32,245 bases of DNA from Candidatus Uhrbacteria bacterium (GCA_943358395.1 CALRGY010000014.1:1-32245), one strand, 5' to 3'. Counted from the first letter of the stretch, positions 7,469-16,253 are shown. Numbers and translations are program-made. The notes: a model not told the origin generated them from the letters alone.

Positions 7469-10102
7469 ATGAGTATTGGAACAAAGACCTTTTTAATTTT
7501 GGACGGCAATGCGCTTTTGCACCGAGCGTGGCATGCGGTTCCGCCGTTGACGACGCAAGATGGGCGTGTGGTGAATGCGGTGTATGGCTTTGCGGTGGTT
7601 ATTGAGAAAATGCGGGGGGAGTTGAAGCCGGATTTTATGGCAGTTGCCTGGGATTTGCCTGGTGGGACGTTTCGCCATGAAGAATATGCGCCGTATAAAG
7701 CACAGCGTGAGAAAAAGGCGCAAGAATTATATGATCAGATTCCGATGATTCAGGAGCTGTTGAAACCGTACGGAATTCCATCGCTTTCAGTACCCGGATT
7801 TGAAGGTGATGATATTTTAGGCACGATAAGTGCAATGAATGAGGCGGATGGAATAAAGACGTTGATTGTGACCGGCGATCTTGATGCGCTTCAGCTTGTT
7901 TCACCGATGACGCATGTCGTCTTCTTTGTGAAAGGATTGTCACAAACTAAACTGTACGATATTGCTGCGGTGAAAGAACGATACGGTCTTGTTCCCGGTC
8001 AATTGATCGACTACAAAACACTTGTTGGCGATACGTCGGATAATCTTCCTGGGATTCGTGGAATCGGTGAGAAGGGTGCGGTCGAACTCATCAATACGTA
8101 CAAGACGGTCGACGGGATCTTCGACGCAATGAAGCGCGGCGATCTTCCAGAGAAGTTCGTAAAGAAGTTTGAGGATCAAGAAGCGCACGCTGCACAGATG
8201 AAGCGGATGGTTACGGTGGTGTGCGATGTTCCGCTCAAAGGATTCGTAAGGGATGATGCAAAGACGCGCCCACCGAACCTTGACGAGCTTCTTCCGATCC
8301 TCCGTGGTTTCGAATTTAAGACGTTGTTAAAGAAGTATGAAGGTAAGGATGAAAAGATAGGTCGTGAAGAGCCGATCCCAAAGGCGGTCGTTTCATTGAA
8401 AGTTCCGTCCAAACGACATGCTTCTCTTCCCTCTGGCTCATTGGAGGATCTCGTCCTTGATCGCATCGGTATTGTTGTTCAACCGAAAGAGAAGGATCTT
8501 TTTGGCGGATCGATTGCGAGTATTGCAATCACCGATGGTAGGAGCGTGGTTTCGATGCATGATCCTGTAATCGATGATTTGAAAAAGATTTTTCGTATCA
8601 TCGGAAAGGCGAAAACGATGGTCGCGCATGATGTGAAGGCAATACTGCACATTCTTGATGATCTTGGAATCGATCTTGGGGATCTATTGCGATGCTCATT
8701 TTTCGATACCCAGGTTGCGGCATATCTTTTAGCATCGGGTGATCGAGAATTTGCGTATCGAGATATTGTGCAGTCGACACTTGGGGCATCGATATCGGTG
8801 GACGCATCCGCACAAGAGATGATCGGGGCGCTTCTGCCGCTCGCAACGGCGCTTGATCGGAAATTGGATGATGAGGGAATGAAAGCGCTTGCATGTGACA
8901 TTGAAATGCCGTTGATTTCCGTATTGTTTCACATGGAAAAGAATGGGTTCGCTGTTGACGTGAAGCATCTTGCAACACTTTCTCGTACGTTCGATGATCG
9001 GTTACAGGAACTCACGATTGCGATTCATCGTGATGCGGGGCGAGAGTTTAACATCAATTCCCCATCGCAGCTTGCTGACGTGCTTTTTATCGACCTTGCT
9101 CTTGCAACGAAAGGCATCAAAAAAACAAAGAGTGGCTTTTCAACGGCGGCACCGGAGCTGGAAAAGATCGCGGATCTGCACCCTATCGTTGGAAAGATTT
9201 CTGAGTACCGTGAATTGGCGAAACTGAAGGGCACGTATGCGGATACGTTGCCAAAATTAGTTCAAGCAGATGGAAGAATTCATGCGCGTTTTAATCAGTG
9301 TGTTGCAGCAACGGGCCGCTTGTCTGGATCCGATCCGAATTTGCAGAACATTCCTATTCGTTCAGATCTTGGACGAGAAATTCGTAAAGCGTTTATTGCT
9401 ACACCGGGATATGTGTTGTTGAGCGCTGATTATTCACAAATTGAGCTTCGTCTTGCAGCCGCTCTTTCTCAAGATCGATCATTTATTGATGCTTTTCACG
9501 ATGGCGCGGATATTCATAAAAGAACTGCTGCGGAAATGTGGAGCATCGATGAGATAGATGTTACAAAGGAGCAGCGTTATGCGGCGAAAGCAATTAACTT
9601 TGGTATTTTATATGGCATTGGTGCTCGAGCATTGGCGAAAAGCGCGAATGTCCGTTTTGAAGAGGCGAAAGATTTTATTGATCGGTATTTCATTGCACAT
9701 CCTGGTATTCGGTCATACCTCGACGCGACAAAGCTTCAGGTACATGCTGACGGTTTCGTGACGTCCCTTTTTGGCCGTCGTCGATATTTGCCCGAAATTC
9801 ATTCCGGTATGCCTCAGCTTGTTGCTTCTGCAGAGCGCATGGCGATTAATATGCCAATTCAAGCCACGCAAGCTGATATTATTAAAATGGCAATGATTCG
9901 TGTAGCAGACTATCTTCGTACGGCAGACATTAATGCGCGAATGATTGCTCAAGTCCATGATGAATTGGTGTTTGAGGTGAAGCGATCGGATGCGGAAGAG
10001 CTCGAGAAGAACGTTCGCGCGCTTATGGGATCTGTTGCACAATTCGACGTTCCGCTTGTGGTTGATGTTGCGACTGCTGATTCTTGGGGTGACATGGACT
10101 AG
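7469..10102 (+). CDS. polA: DNA polymerase I
   Basis: 5' nuclease domain (GDTSDNLPGIRGIGEKGA) and family A polymerase motifs (SADYSQIELRLAA, YAAKAINFGILYGIGA, QVHDELVFEV). Confidence 0.97.
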   Translation: MSIGTKTFLILDGNALLHRAWHAVPPLTTQDGRVVNAVYGFAVVIEKMRGELKPDFMAVAWDLPGGTFRHEEYAPYKAQREKKAQELYDQIPMIQELLKPYGIPSLSVPGFEGDDILGTISAMNEADGIKTLIVTGDLDALQLVSPMTHVVFFVKGLSQTKLYDIAAVKERYGLVPGQLIDYKTLVGDTSDNLPGIRGIGEKGAVELINTYKTVDGIFDAMKRGDLPEKFVKKFEDQEAHAAQMKRMVTVVCDVPLKGFVRDDAKTRPPNLDELLPILRGFEFKTLLKKYEGKDEKIGREEPIPKAVVSLKVPSKRHASLPSGSLEDLVLDRIGIVVQPKEKDLFGGSIASIAITDGRSVVSMHDPVIDDLKKIFRIIGKAKTMVAHDVKAILHILDDLGIDLGDLLRCSFFDTQVAAYLLASGDREFAYRDIVQSTLGASISVDASAQEMIGALLPLATALDRKLDDEGMKALACDIEMPLISVLFHMEKNGFAVDVKHLATLSRTFDDRLQELTIAIHRDAGREFNINSPSQLADVLFIDLALATKGIKKTKSGFSTAAPELEKIADLHPIVGKISEYRELAKLKGTYADTLPKLVQADGRIHARFNQCVAATGRLSGSDPNLQNIPIRSDLGREIRKAFIATPGYVLLSADYSQIELRLAAALSQDRSFIDAFHDGADIHKRTAAEMWSIDEIDVTKEQRYAAKAINFGILYGIGARALAKSANVRFEEAKDFIDRYFIAHPGIRSYLDATKLQVHADGFVTSLFGRRRYLPEIHSGMPQLVASAERMAINMPIQATQADIIKMAMIRVADYLRTADINARMIAQVHDELVFEVKRSDAEELEKNVRALMGSVAQFDVPLVVDVATADSWGDMD

Positions 10103-10104
10103 CT

Positions 10105-11091
10105 ATGATTGTATTGGTGTATGGTGACGACGCGTTTCGGGTTGCAATGCGTACGCGAGATTTGATCGAGAAGTTTGCGTTGAAATTCGATCCCGCACGA
10201 ATGAACATCGATACCTTTGTTTGTGTAAAGAAAAACGATTCCGTTTTGCCCCGTATAACGGATGCTGTGATGGCATCACCATTTCTTACCACAAAGAGAA
10301 TGGTGTGCGCTGAAGGCATGTTTTCGACAATAACAACGAAACCGGATGCTGAACCGTGGATTGCGATGCTTGGACGCGTTCCAGAATCGACTATTCTTGT
10401 GGTGAGCGACAGTGCGCCACAGGAAAAAGTAGAGAAAACGGAAGTATGGAAGAGGGTTTCTGGCATGCCTGACGTGCATATATACCCATTCCCTCTTCTT
10501 TCTGGCGCAGCACTTCACACATGGGTTATCGATCGAGCAAAAGTACACGGGGCAATAATGGTTCCTGCCGCGGCCTCTGCCCTTGTGAGTCGTGCTGGAA
10601 ATGATTCTTGGCGACTAGAGACGGATATTGCGAAGCTTGCAGCCTATGCTGGGGGCGCCCCCGTTTCTGAAGCGATGATCGATGCTGTGGTTTCTCGAGA
10701 GTATCGGGAAGATATTTTCGCCTTTATGGATGCGATGAGCGCCGATCGTGCCCCTTTCGCATTACAGAGGTTGCATCAGGAGCGTATGGGCGGAGCAGAT
10801 GAATTTGCGCTGTTTGGTATGCTGGTGCGGCAAATTCGACTTCTTGTGCAGGTGCGTGCGCTGTGTGATGAGCGTGGGAATGTTGGGAAGCAAGATGTTG
10901 CTGATGCACTAGGGCTCCACCCATTTGTGGCGCAGAAGGTGCTTAGTGAGGCTCGGCGTCGATCACTGACGTGTATGCGGGAATGGCATAGTCTGGCGGC
11001 AGATTTAGACGGTGCAATGAAACGGGGCCTTGCGGCTAGTGTGGCAGTGGATCGATTGGTTGCTGCAATGCTCAGCGTTGAAAATGCTTGA
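10105..11091 (+). CDS. holA: DNA polymerase III subunit delta
   Basis: HolA-like N-terminus (IVLVYGDDAFRVAMRTRDLIEKF) and C-terminal region (LHPFVAQKVLSEARR); location directly before rpsT. Confidence 0.85.
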   Translation: MIVLVYGDDAFRVAMRTRDLIEKFALKFDPARMNIDTFVCVKKNDSVLPRITDAVMASPFLTTKRMVCAEGMFSTITTKPDAEPWIAMLGRVPESTILVVSDSAPQEKVEKTEVWKRVSGMPDVHIYPFPLLSGAALHTWVIDRAKVHGAIMVPAAASALVSRAGNDSWRLETDIAKLAAYAGGAPVSEAMIDAVVSREYREDIFAFMDAMSADRAPFALQRLHQERMGGADEFALFGMLVRQIRLLVQVRALCDERGNVGKQDVADALGLHPFVAQKVLSEARRRSLTCMREWHSLAADLDGAMKRGLAASVAVDRLVAAMLSVENA

Positions 11092-11150
11092 CCATTTCGT
11101 GATACTTCGCTAACATTGGCGTATTCTTATTGGAATGTTTGTAGTTTTTT

Positions 11151-11453
11151 ATGCCAAATCTTCGAAATGCAAAGAAAGCGTTGTCACAGAGCCGTGTTCG
11201 TGCGGTGCGCAACGCAAACGTAAAAGGTCACATTGATACTATGCGCCGTGCATTTCGCAAGCTTTTAGAAGCAGGAAAGATCGAAGATGCACAGAAGTTG
11301 GTGCGTGAATTAGATCAGGCGATGGACAAAGCGGTTACCAAACACGTCTTCAAGGCAAACACCGCGGCACGAGTAAAGTCACGAACTATGCTTGCGCTCA
11401 ATAAAGCGGCAGCAGCTCCCAAAAAAGTCGTGGCTCCAAAGAAGGCTAAGTAA
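11151..11453 (+). CDS. rpsT: 30S ribosomal protein S20
   Basis: MPNLRNAKKALSQSRVRAVRNANVKG... HVFKANTAARVKSR. Confidence 0.95.
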   Translation: MPNLRNAKKALSQSRVRAVRNANVKGHIDTMRRAFRKLLEAGKIEDAQKLVRELDQAMDKAVTKHVFKANTAARVKSRTMLALNKAAAAPKKVVAPKKAK

Positions 11454-11460
11454 CTCAATC

Positions 11461-11498
11461 AAAAATCACCCGACGAATTATCGAAGGGTGATTTTTTT
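11461..11498 (+). terminator. Rho-independent terminator after rpsT
   Basis: AAAAATCACCC...GGGTGATTTTTTT. Confidence 0.8.
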
Positions 11499-11511
11499 GT
11501 TGCAGGGATGT

Positions 11512-12627
11512 TTACTCGAGCGACGGTCGTTCGATCGTTGGCATTTCGATGAGGTCTTCTGTTGGGCCGTCCGTCAATTTCACCACATCTTTACTCATCT
11601 TTTTCAGCTCATTGCTCGAGAAATTATATTGGTTTACCACAGTGCTCACTGCATTTCCTAGCTTGCCGTGATATTCCGCGTACGTTCGAAAATGCTTCCC
11701 AAGGTCAGCGACTCGCTTGATGATGTCTTGAGCCTTTTCTTCAATTTTCATTGCGTGGAGGGCCTGGAGAACGGTTTGAAGATATGCGAGGAATGAGGTT
11801 GGCGAAACAATAATGACGTGATATTTGCTTGCTGCGCGCTGAATGAGATTTTCGTTATCCTCTTGTGTGGAGCCTATTTTATTCACTAAGAGATCGTAAT
11901 AAATCGCTTCGTGTGGAATGAACATGAAGGCGAAATCCATAGTGCCTTTGCTTGGTTGAATGTATTTTGATGTCTCAAGGATGCGATTTTTTAGATCGTT
12001 AATGAACAGTTTCTCTAATCGTTCTCGCTCCGTTCCGTCGTCGGTCTCCGAAATGCGATTATAATTTTCGAGTGAAAACTTTGAATCGATGGGAATGATT
12101 TTGTCTTTTACGAACACGACGGCATCCGGAATGAGGTCTTTATCGTTTTCATCCTTCCCTAATCGATACTGCATGGCGTAACTTCCCGGCTCCATGGCAT
12201 TCTTCAAGAGCGTCTCCAGGTAATATTCTCCCAGAATTCCTCGATGCTTTGGATTTTTAAGAATATCTTGCAAATTTCTGAGTTGCGATGAGAAGTCGAG
12301 AACTTGTTTGTTGGTTGCGTCGAGAGTTGCGAGCTTTGTTGTGACTTCTTGGATGATGCGAGACGTTTGTTCGAATTGAACTTGAATAGTTTTATTGGAA
12401 CGATCAAGACCGGTGTTGAGCTGATCGTTCACACGATCGAGCTTTGTTTGCACTTCCTGACGTTGCTCGGTTGTTGCTCGCAATAATTCCTCGCGAATAC
12501 GAGATATTTCGGTAAGAAGATTTTGCGACGCAACAGAATCACTTCCATTGCGTTTTTGAAATAAGAAGAGTGTTCCTATTACTGCCCCGAATCCAATAAT
12601 GAGGATAATAGCGGTGGTTGTGTCCAT
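11512..12627 (-). CDS. rmuC: DNA recombination protein RmuC
   Basis: N-terminal TM, coiled coil, RmuC core (HRGILGEYYLETLLKNAM…IPIDSKFSLENYNR…FMFIPHEAIYYDLL). Confidence 0.93.
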   Translation of the reverse strand: MDTTTAIILIIGFGAVIGTLFLFQKRNGSDSVASQNLLTEISRIREELLRATTEQRQEVQTKLDRVNDQLNTGLDRSNKTIQVQFEQTSRIIQEVTTKLATLDATNKQVLDFSSQLRNLQDILKNPKHRGILGEYYLETLLKNAMEPGSYAMQYRLGKDENDKDLIPDAVVFVKDKIIPIDSKFSLENYNRISETDDGTERERLEKLFINDLKNRILETSKYIQPSKGTMDFAFMFIPHEAIYYDLLVNKIGSTQEDNENLIQRAASKYHVIIVSPTSFLAYLQTVLQALHAMKIEEKAQDIIKRVADLGKHFRTYAEYHGKLGNAVSTVVNQYNFSSNELKKMSKDVVKLTDGPTEDLIEMPTIERPSLE

Positions 12628-12736
12628 AGGTTTTATTGACGCGATAATGTTGCGATACGTATACTCTTCTTGTGCTGGTGCAGTATATCACAAGGGAGAT
12701 ATATATTTTGCGACACATGTTGGTATTGGTGAGTGA

Positions 12737-12917
12737 TAGGACTTTCTCATTTTAGACCAGTTTCGATAAAGATAGAGGAAGTCATCTGAGACGTACGTAA
12801 TGGTACGTTCACCCCGCTTCTCGCGAGAAGCGGGGTGAACGATTTTCCGATGATCTGAGTCACGTCGTTCGTGAACGACGTGATGAATCGAAAATGGGCA
12901 AAAGGAGGAAAGAATAA
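12737..12917. repeat. TIR/hairpin repeat element copy A
   Basis: Starts TAGGACTTTCTCATTTTAGACCAGTTTCG; degenerate right end CGAAAATGGGCAAAAGGAGGAAAGAATA; internal perfect 36-bp palindrome. Confidence 0.8.
12806..12841. repeat. Perfect 36-bp palindrome CGTTCACCCCGCTTCTCG|CGAGAAGCGGGGTGAACG
   Basis: 18-bp arms, no spacer, no mismatch. Confidence 0.95.
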
Positions 12918-12928
12918 GTGATCATTTT

Positions 12929-13005
12929 GACCTCGTAGCTCAACTGGATAGAGCAGGTCCGTCCTAAGGACAAGGTTGCAGGTTCAACTCCCGCCGAGGT
13001 CACCA
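12929..13005 (+). tRNA. tRNA-Arg(CCT) with encoded CCA
   Basis: GACCTCGTAGCTCAACTGGATAGAGCAGGTCCGTCCTAAGGACAAGGTTGCAGGTTCAACTCCCGCCGAGGTCACCA. Confidence 0.93.
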
Positions 13006-13007
13006 GA

Positions 13008-13027
13008 ATTGTTTCACGTGAAACAAT
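13008..13027. promoter_or_regulatory. parS: parS-like site 1
   Basis: ATTGTTTCACGTGAAACAAT contains the known parS consensus TGTTTCACGTGAAACA. Confidence 0.9.
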
Positions 13028-13074
13028 CGTTCGTGTTTAAGATAGTTTGTCTCATTTTTTTAGGTTAGAAATAG

Positions 13075-13199
13075 TAGGACTTTCTCATTTGAGGCTATTT
13101 TCGGTGAACCAGGAGGAAATGTCGTGAGACGTACTTAACGGTACGTTGAACGACTTTCCGACGCAGTGAGTCGAAAAGAGACCAAATGGGAAAGTCCTA
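13075..13199. repeat. TIR/hairpin repeat element copy B
   Basis: TAGGACTTTCTCATTTG...CAAATGGGAAAGTCCTA with inner hairpin ACGTAC-TTAACG-GTACGT. Confidence 0.85.
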
Positions 13200-13202
13200 A
13201 CT

Positions 13203-13278
13203 GGGCCTGTAGCTCAGTTGGTAGAGCGCTGCATTCGCATTGCAGAGGTCAGCGGTTCGAATCCGCTCAGGTCCACCA
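13203..13278 (+). tRNA. tRNA-Ala(CGC) with encoded CCA
   Basis: GGGCCTGTAGCTCAGTTGGTAGAGCGCTGCATTCGCATTGCAG...CAGGTCCACCA; G3:U70 pair present. Confidence 0.95.
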
Positions 13279-13306
13279 AAAAACACCGAATTATCGGTGT
13301 TTTTTA
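13278..13306 (+). terminator. Terminator after tRNA-Ala
   Basis: AAAAAACACCGA-ATTA-TCGGTGTTTTTT. Confidence 0.8.
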
Positions 13307-13307
13307 A

Positions 13308-13434
13308 TAGGACTTCCTCATTTTGCCCATTTTCGGCTTACTTCCTCGACGTGATCGACGGTGTACCAAGAAGTACACCTTGACGATCCCGTCATCGTTG
13401 CGCACCGAAACTGGTCGAAAATGAGAAAGTCCTA
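13308..13434. repeat. TIR/hairpin repeat element copy C, inverted relative to A
   Basis: TAGGACTTCCTCATTTTGCCCATTTTCGG...CCGAAACTGGTCGAAAATGAGAAAGTCCTA; inner hairpin GGTGTAC-CAAGAA-GTACACC. Confidence 0.85.
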
Positions 13435-13567
13435 TTATTTTAAGAATCTATTTCTCGGTCGGAGTGGTTATCGAATAGATATAATCGATTCTTCCCATCC
13501 TTTTCTTGGTTTAGAATGTGATTGAGCTATATATTCGATCATGGTGGCGCGATAACGGTGCCTCATA

Positions 13568-13587
13568 ATTGTTTCACGTGAAACAAT
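13568..13587. promoter_or_regulatory. parS: parS-like site 2
   Basis: ATTGTTTCACGTGAAACAAT, identical to site 1. Confidence 0.9.
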
Positions 13588-13948
13588 CTCATCAGAATTG
13601 ATCTTTTTATGCTGTATTCCATCGGTTTTAATGAAATAGACGCATTCGATCTTTCCTCGTTAGGATTATTGTGGCTTTAATAGTTTTTAGTTATCACGAA
13701 AACATGAGCTCGATGCGATATTTTCCATTTTTTTGATTGTTGTGAGTGTAGCAAGAGAACTTGCTTCGAAGTCTTTTTAGATGAAAACATTTTCTCATGA
13801 TATTGAGGGGTGATTACACTCTCGATGCTCATCGAAGATGAGAAGTTTCCTTAAAAATGATCGTCATAGTGACTCCGACGCCAATTAATAGTCTCATTTT
13901 AGATTGATTTGAGGAAAGATTCTTGATTCATGGGGCACGAATCACTAG

Positions 13949-13968
13949 ATTGTTTCACGTGAAACAAT
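13949..13968. promoter_or_regulatory. parS: parS-like site 3
   Basis: ATTGTTTCACGTGAAACAAT, identical to site 1. Confidence 0.9.
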
Positions 13969-14088
13969 TCATTACGAACGAGGGCATGTTGATAAGCATC
14001 GATTCTCAACGCATTATATGTCAACGCTAGTCTATACATATTCTAAAAACATAACAATTTACGGTCTATCAACACACTTATCCCTTAC

Positions 14089-14097
14089 TTATCCACA
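14089..14097 (+). promoter_or_regulatory. DnaA box candidate TTATCCACA
   Basis: Exact DnaA box consensus with near matches TTATCAACA (rc, 13987-13995) and TTATCCCTT (14078-14086). Confidence 0.45.
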
Positions 14098-14171
14098 TTT
14101 TTTCAAAGTTAGCCAAATTTTCGCCTTCATCATGACGACTTTTAGTGTTCAATGTGGTAAAATAGGGGCAT

Positions 14172-15092
14172 ATGATTCGTTGGATAAAATCAACATTATC
14201 GCTAATATTAGCCATAATATCAATTTTTCAATCGAATGTTGCTTTAGCGGCGATGTCTTCGACGAATTATCAGATCCAGTGGGATGAGTTTTCTGCAGGC
14301 GGAGGCAATAGCTCTTCGGCATCCTATACTGTTCGCGATAGCACCGCTGGTTCTGGGGCTGATTCACGATCTTCGTCCGCAAGCTATCGTATCGATCAAG
14401 GCTTTCGCGCCGGTGTGTATGATCAGGTAGTGGACTTCACTCCATACGTTCAGGATAGAAGTACACAGGTTGCTGCCACGGCATTTAGTTCAAATATCGT
14501 TACCGTCACAACTGCGGCAGGCTTTGCAGTGAGCGATTGGCTCATCATTGTTCAAGACGAAGGCGCCTCGCAGGTTGCGGCAATGGGGCAGATTTCGGGT
14601 ATTTCCGGCACAGACATCACTATTCGATCATCGTATTCGGGGAGCACACCAACGATTGATGGCTCCAATGACCAGGTGTATCGCATGTCACCTACTGCAA
14701 CAAATGCGCTAGGAACACTCTCTTCATCGATAGTGACGACGCAGATTATCGGCTGGGTTGCTTCCGCAGACGTTTCCCAAGGCTTTGGTGTATATGCGTT
14801 TGTCGATGATGATTTCCAGGTGGATTCCAACACCATCGCCGGTGTTGCAGATGGATCAGTAACAGCTGGAGACAGCGAATACGGCGCCCGTGCATCAGAT
14901 TCCACTCTTGCGACGTCCACCTTCGACACGCAAGACACCGCATTCACCACCACTCCCGCTCTTGTTGGAAGCACTTCGGCGTCATCGTTCACAAACAGCG
15001 GATTTATTACACTCAAAGCAGCAGTCTCCAGCGGGCAGGCCGGTGGAAACTATACACAAACGCTGACCACGATTTTTGTAGGGGATTATTAA
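14172..15092 (+). CDS. Secreted/surface protein of unknown function
   Basis: N-terminal signal peptide (IKSTLSLILAIISIFQSNVALAA) followed by a Ser/Thr/Gly-rich extracellular-type sequence. Confidence 0.7.
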   Translation: MIRWIKSTLSLILAIISIFQSNVALAAMSSTNYQIQWDEFSAGGGNSSSASYTVRDSTAGSGADSRSSSASYRIDQGFRAGVYDQVVDFTPYVQDRSTQVAATAFSSNIVTVTTAAGFAVSDWLIIVQDEGASQVAAMGQISGISGTDITIRSSYSGSTPTIDGSNDQVYRMSPTATNALGTLSSSIVTTQIIGWVASADVSQGFGVYAFVDDDFQVDSNTIAGVADGSVTAGDSEYGARASDSTLATSTFDTQDTAFTTTPALVGSTSASSFTNSGFITLKAAVSSGQAGGNYTQTLTTIFVGDY

Positions 15093-15147
15093 TGGTGTTT
15101 TTTTAACGATCGACGAAGATTTTACAAATAGAAGATTTCATTACTCC

Positions 15148-16164
15148 TTAGTCTCCAGCTTTTAACGCAACGAGTTGTTGAATTATTTCGTCAGGTTTTC
15201 GGTAGCCAATGGCTGCCCGTGGTCGCCCATTCAGTTGACGTTGCACACGTTTGATCTCTTTCGTTGAAACGGTGCGGAAGTCGGTGCCCTTTGGAAAATA
15301 CTGACGGATAAGTCCGTTGGTATTTTCGTTTGTGCCACGCTCCCATGGACTTCCCGGATGAGCGAAATATACCTTCATTCCGGTCGCTACCGTAAACTTT
15401 TTATGGTCGCTCATTTCTTTCCCCTGGTCGTACGTGAGGGACTTCGTGAATTCTTTTGGTAACGTACGCATTGCTTTGACGTATGCCTTACGCACTGATA
15501 CTGCATCTTTGGCTTTGAGTGGCACCATGATGGTGTATCTCGTCGTCCGCTCGACAAGTGTTCCCATTGCGGACTGCTTGTATTTTCCCATGATGAGGTC
15601 GCCCTCCCAATGTCCTGGCACTGTGCGCTCTGCAACCTCTGCCGGGCGCTCCTCAATGGATAGCATATCTGCGATCTTTCCTCGCATTTCGGTCGCTTTA
15701 CTCATCTTCGTTTTTCGTTTTCTTCGGTACTTCCGTTCCTGACGGAGACCTTTAATGAGCTCTGCTTTGAGGGAACCTCGTGGCAACACATAAATGTATT
15801 GGTAGATGGTTTCTGGAGACAGATGCATATCTTGCCTTCCAGGATACGTGCTCCGGAGTGTTTTGGCGATCTGATTTGGCGACCAACGGTTCATGAGACC
15901 TGAGATGACCTCAGCGAGGAGTGCCGGATTCTGCGTCAATTTTCGTCGACCAAACTTCCGAGATGCGGCTTTACGCTGTGCCCGACGCGTCGCCAAATTC
16001 GCTCGATATCCGGAGATGCCGCCATTCTTGCTAACCTCCTGAGAAATGGTGCTCGTTGATCTGCCGATTCTGCCGGCAATGGCGGTCATGGATTCGCCGG
16101 AGGCTAATCCTCGACTTATTTCTTCTCGGTCAATATTTGTTAGCCGAACGTAGGATTCTGGCAT
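15148..16164 (-). CDS. IS30-family transposase
   Basis: IS30 HTH (MTAIAGRIGRSTSTISQEVSKNG), DDE core (GHWEGDLIMGK; LTYDQGKEM; HPGSPWERGTNENTNGLIRQYFPKGTDF). Confidence 0.95.
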   Translation of the reverse strand: MPESYVRLTNIDREEISRGLASGESMTAIAGRIGRSTSTISQEVSKNGGISGYRANLATRRAQRKAASRKFGRRKLTQNPALLAEVISGLMNRWSPNQIAKTLRSTYPGRQDMHLSPETIYQYIYVLPRGSLKAELIKGLRQERKYRRKRKTKMSKATEMRGKIADMLSIEERPAEVAERTVPGHWEGDLIMGKYKQSAMGTLVERTTRYTIMVPLKAKDAVSVRKAYVKAMRTLPKEFTKSLTYDQGKEMSDHKKFTVATGMKVYFAHPGSPWERGTNENTNGLIRQYFPKGTDFRTVSTKEIKRVQRQLNGRPRAAIGYRKPDEIIQQLVALKAGD

Positions 16165-16202
16165 ACGAGTAGGAGTCTACTCGTTGCGTTAGATTCTGGA
16201 GA
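15152..16202 (-). mobile_element. IS30-family insertion sequence (approximate ends)
   Basis: Imperfect TIRs TCTCCAG(N4)TAACGCAACGAGT at 15152-15175 and, inverted, at 16179-16202, bracketing the transposase. Confidence 0.75.
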
Positions 16203-16253
16203 GGAAGTCATATTTCGAAAACATAATCTGATCATTTCGGGTACAATGTTCTC

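Noticed and set aside
13166-13354. 62-aa plus-strand ORF
   Set aside because: Runs through tRNA-Ala and repeat elements B and C; artefact.
12737-13434. Considered as a CRISPR array
   Set aside because: Repeats are long inverted elements with only three copies, variable orientation and tRNAs between them; no regular spacers or cas genes.
13008-13968. Considered parS palindromes as intrinsic terminators
   Set aside because: No U-tract follows, and three identical copies exactly match the ParB site core; a dual role at site 1 cannot be excluded.
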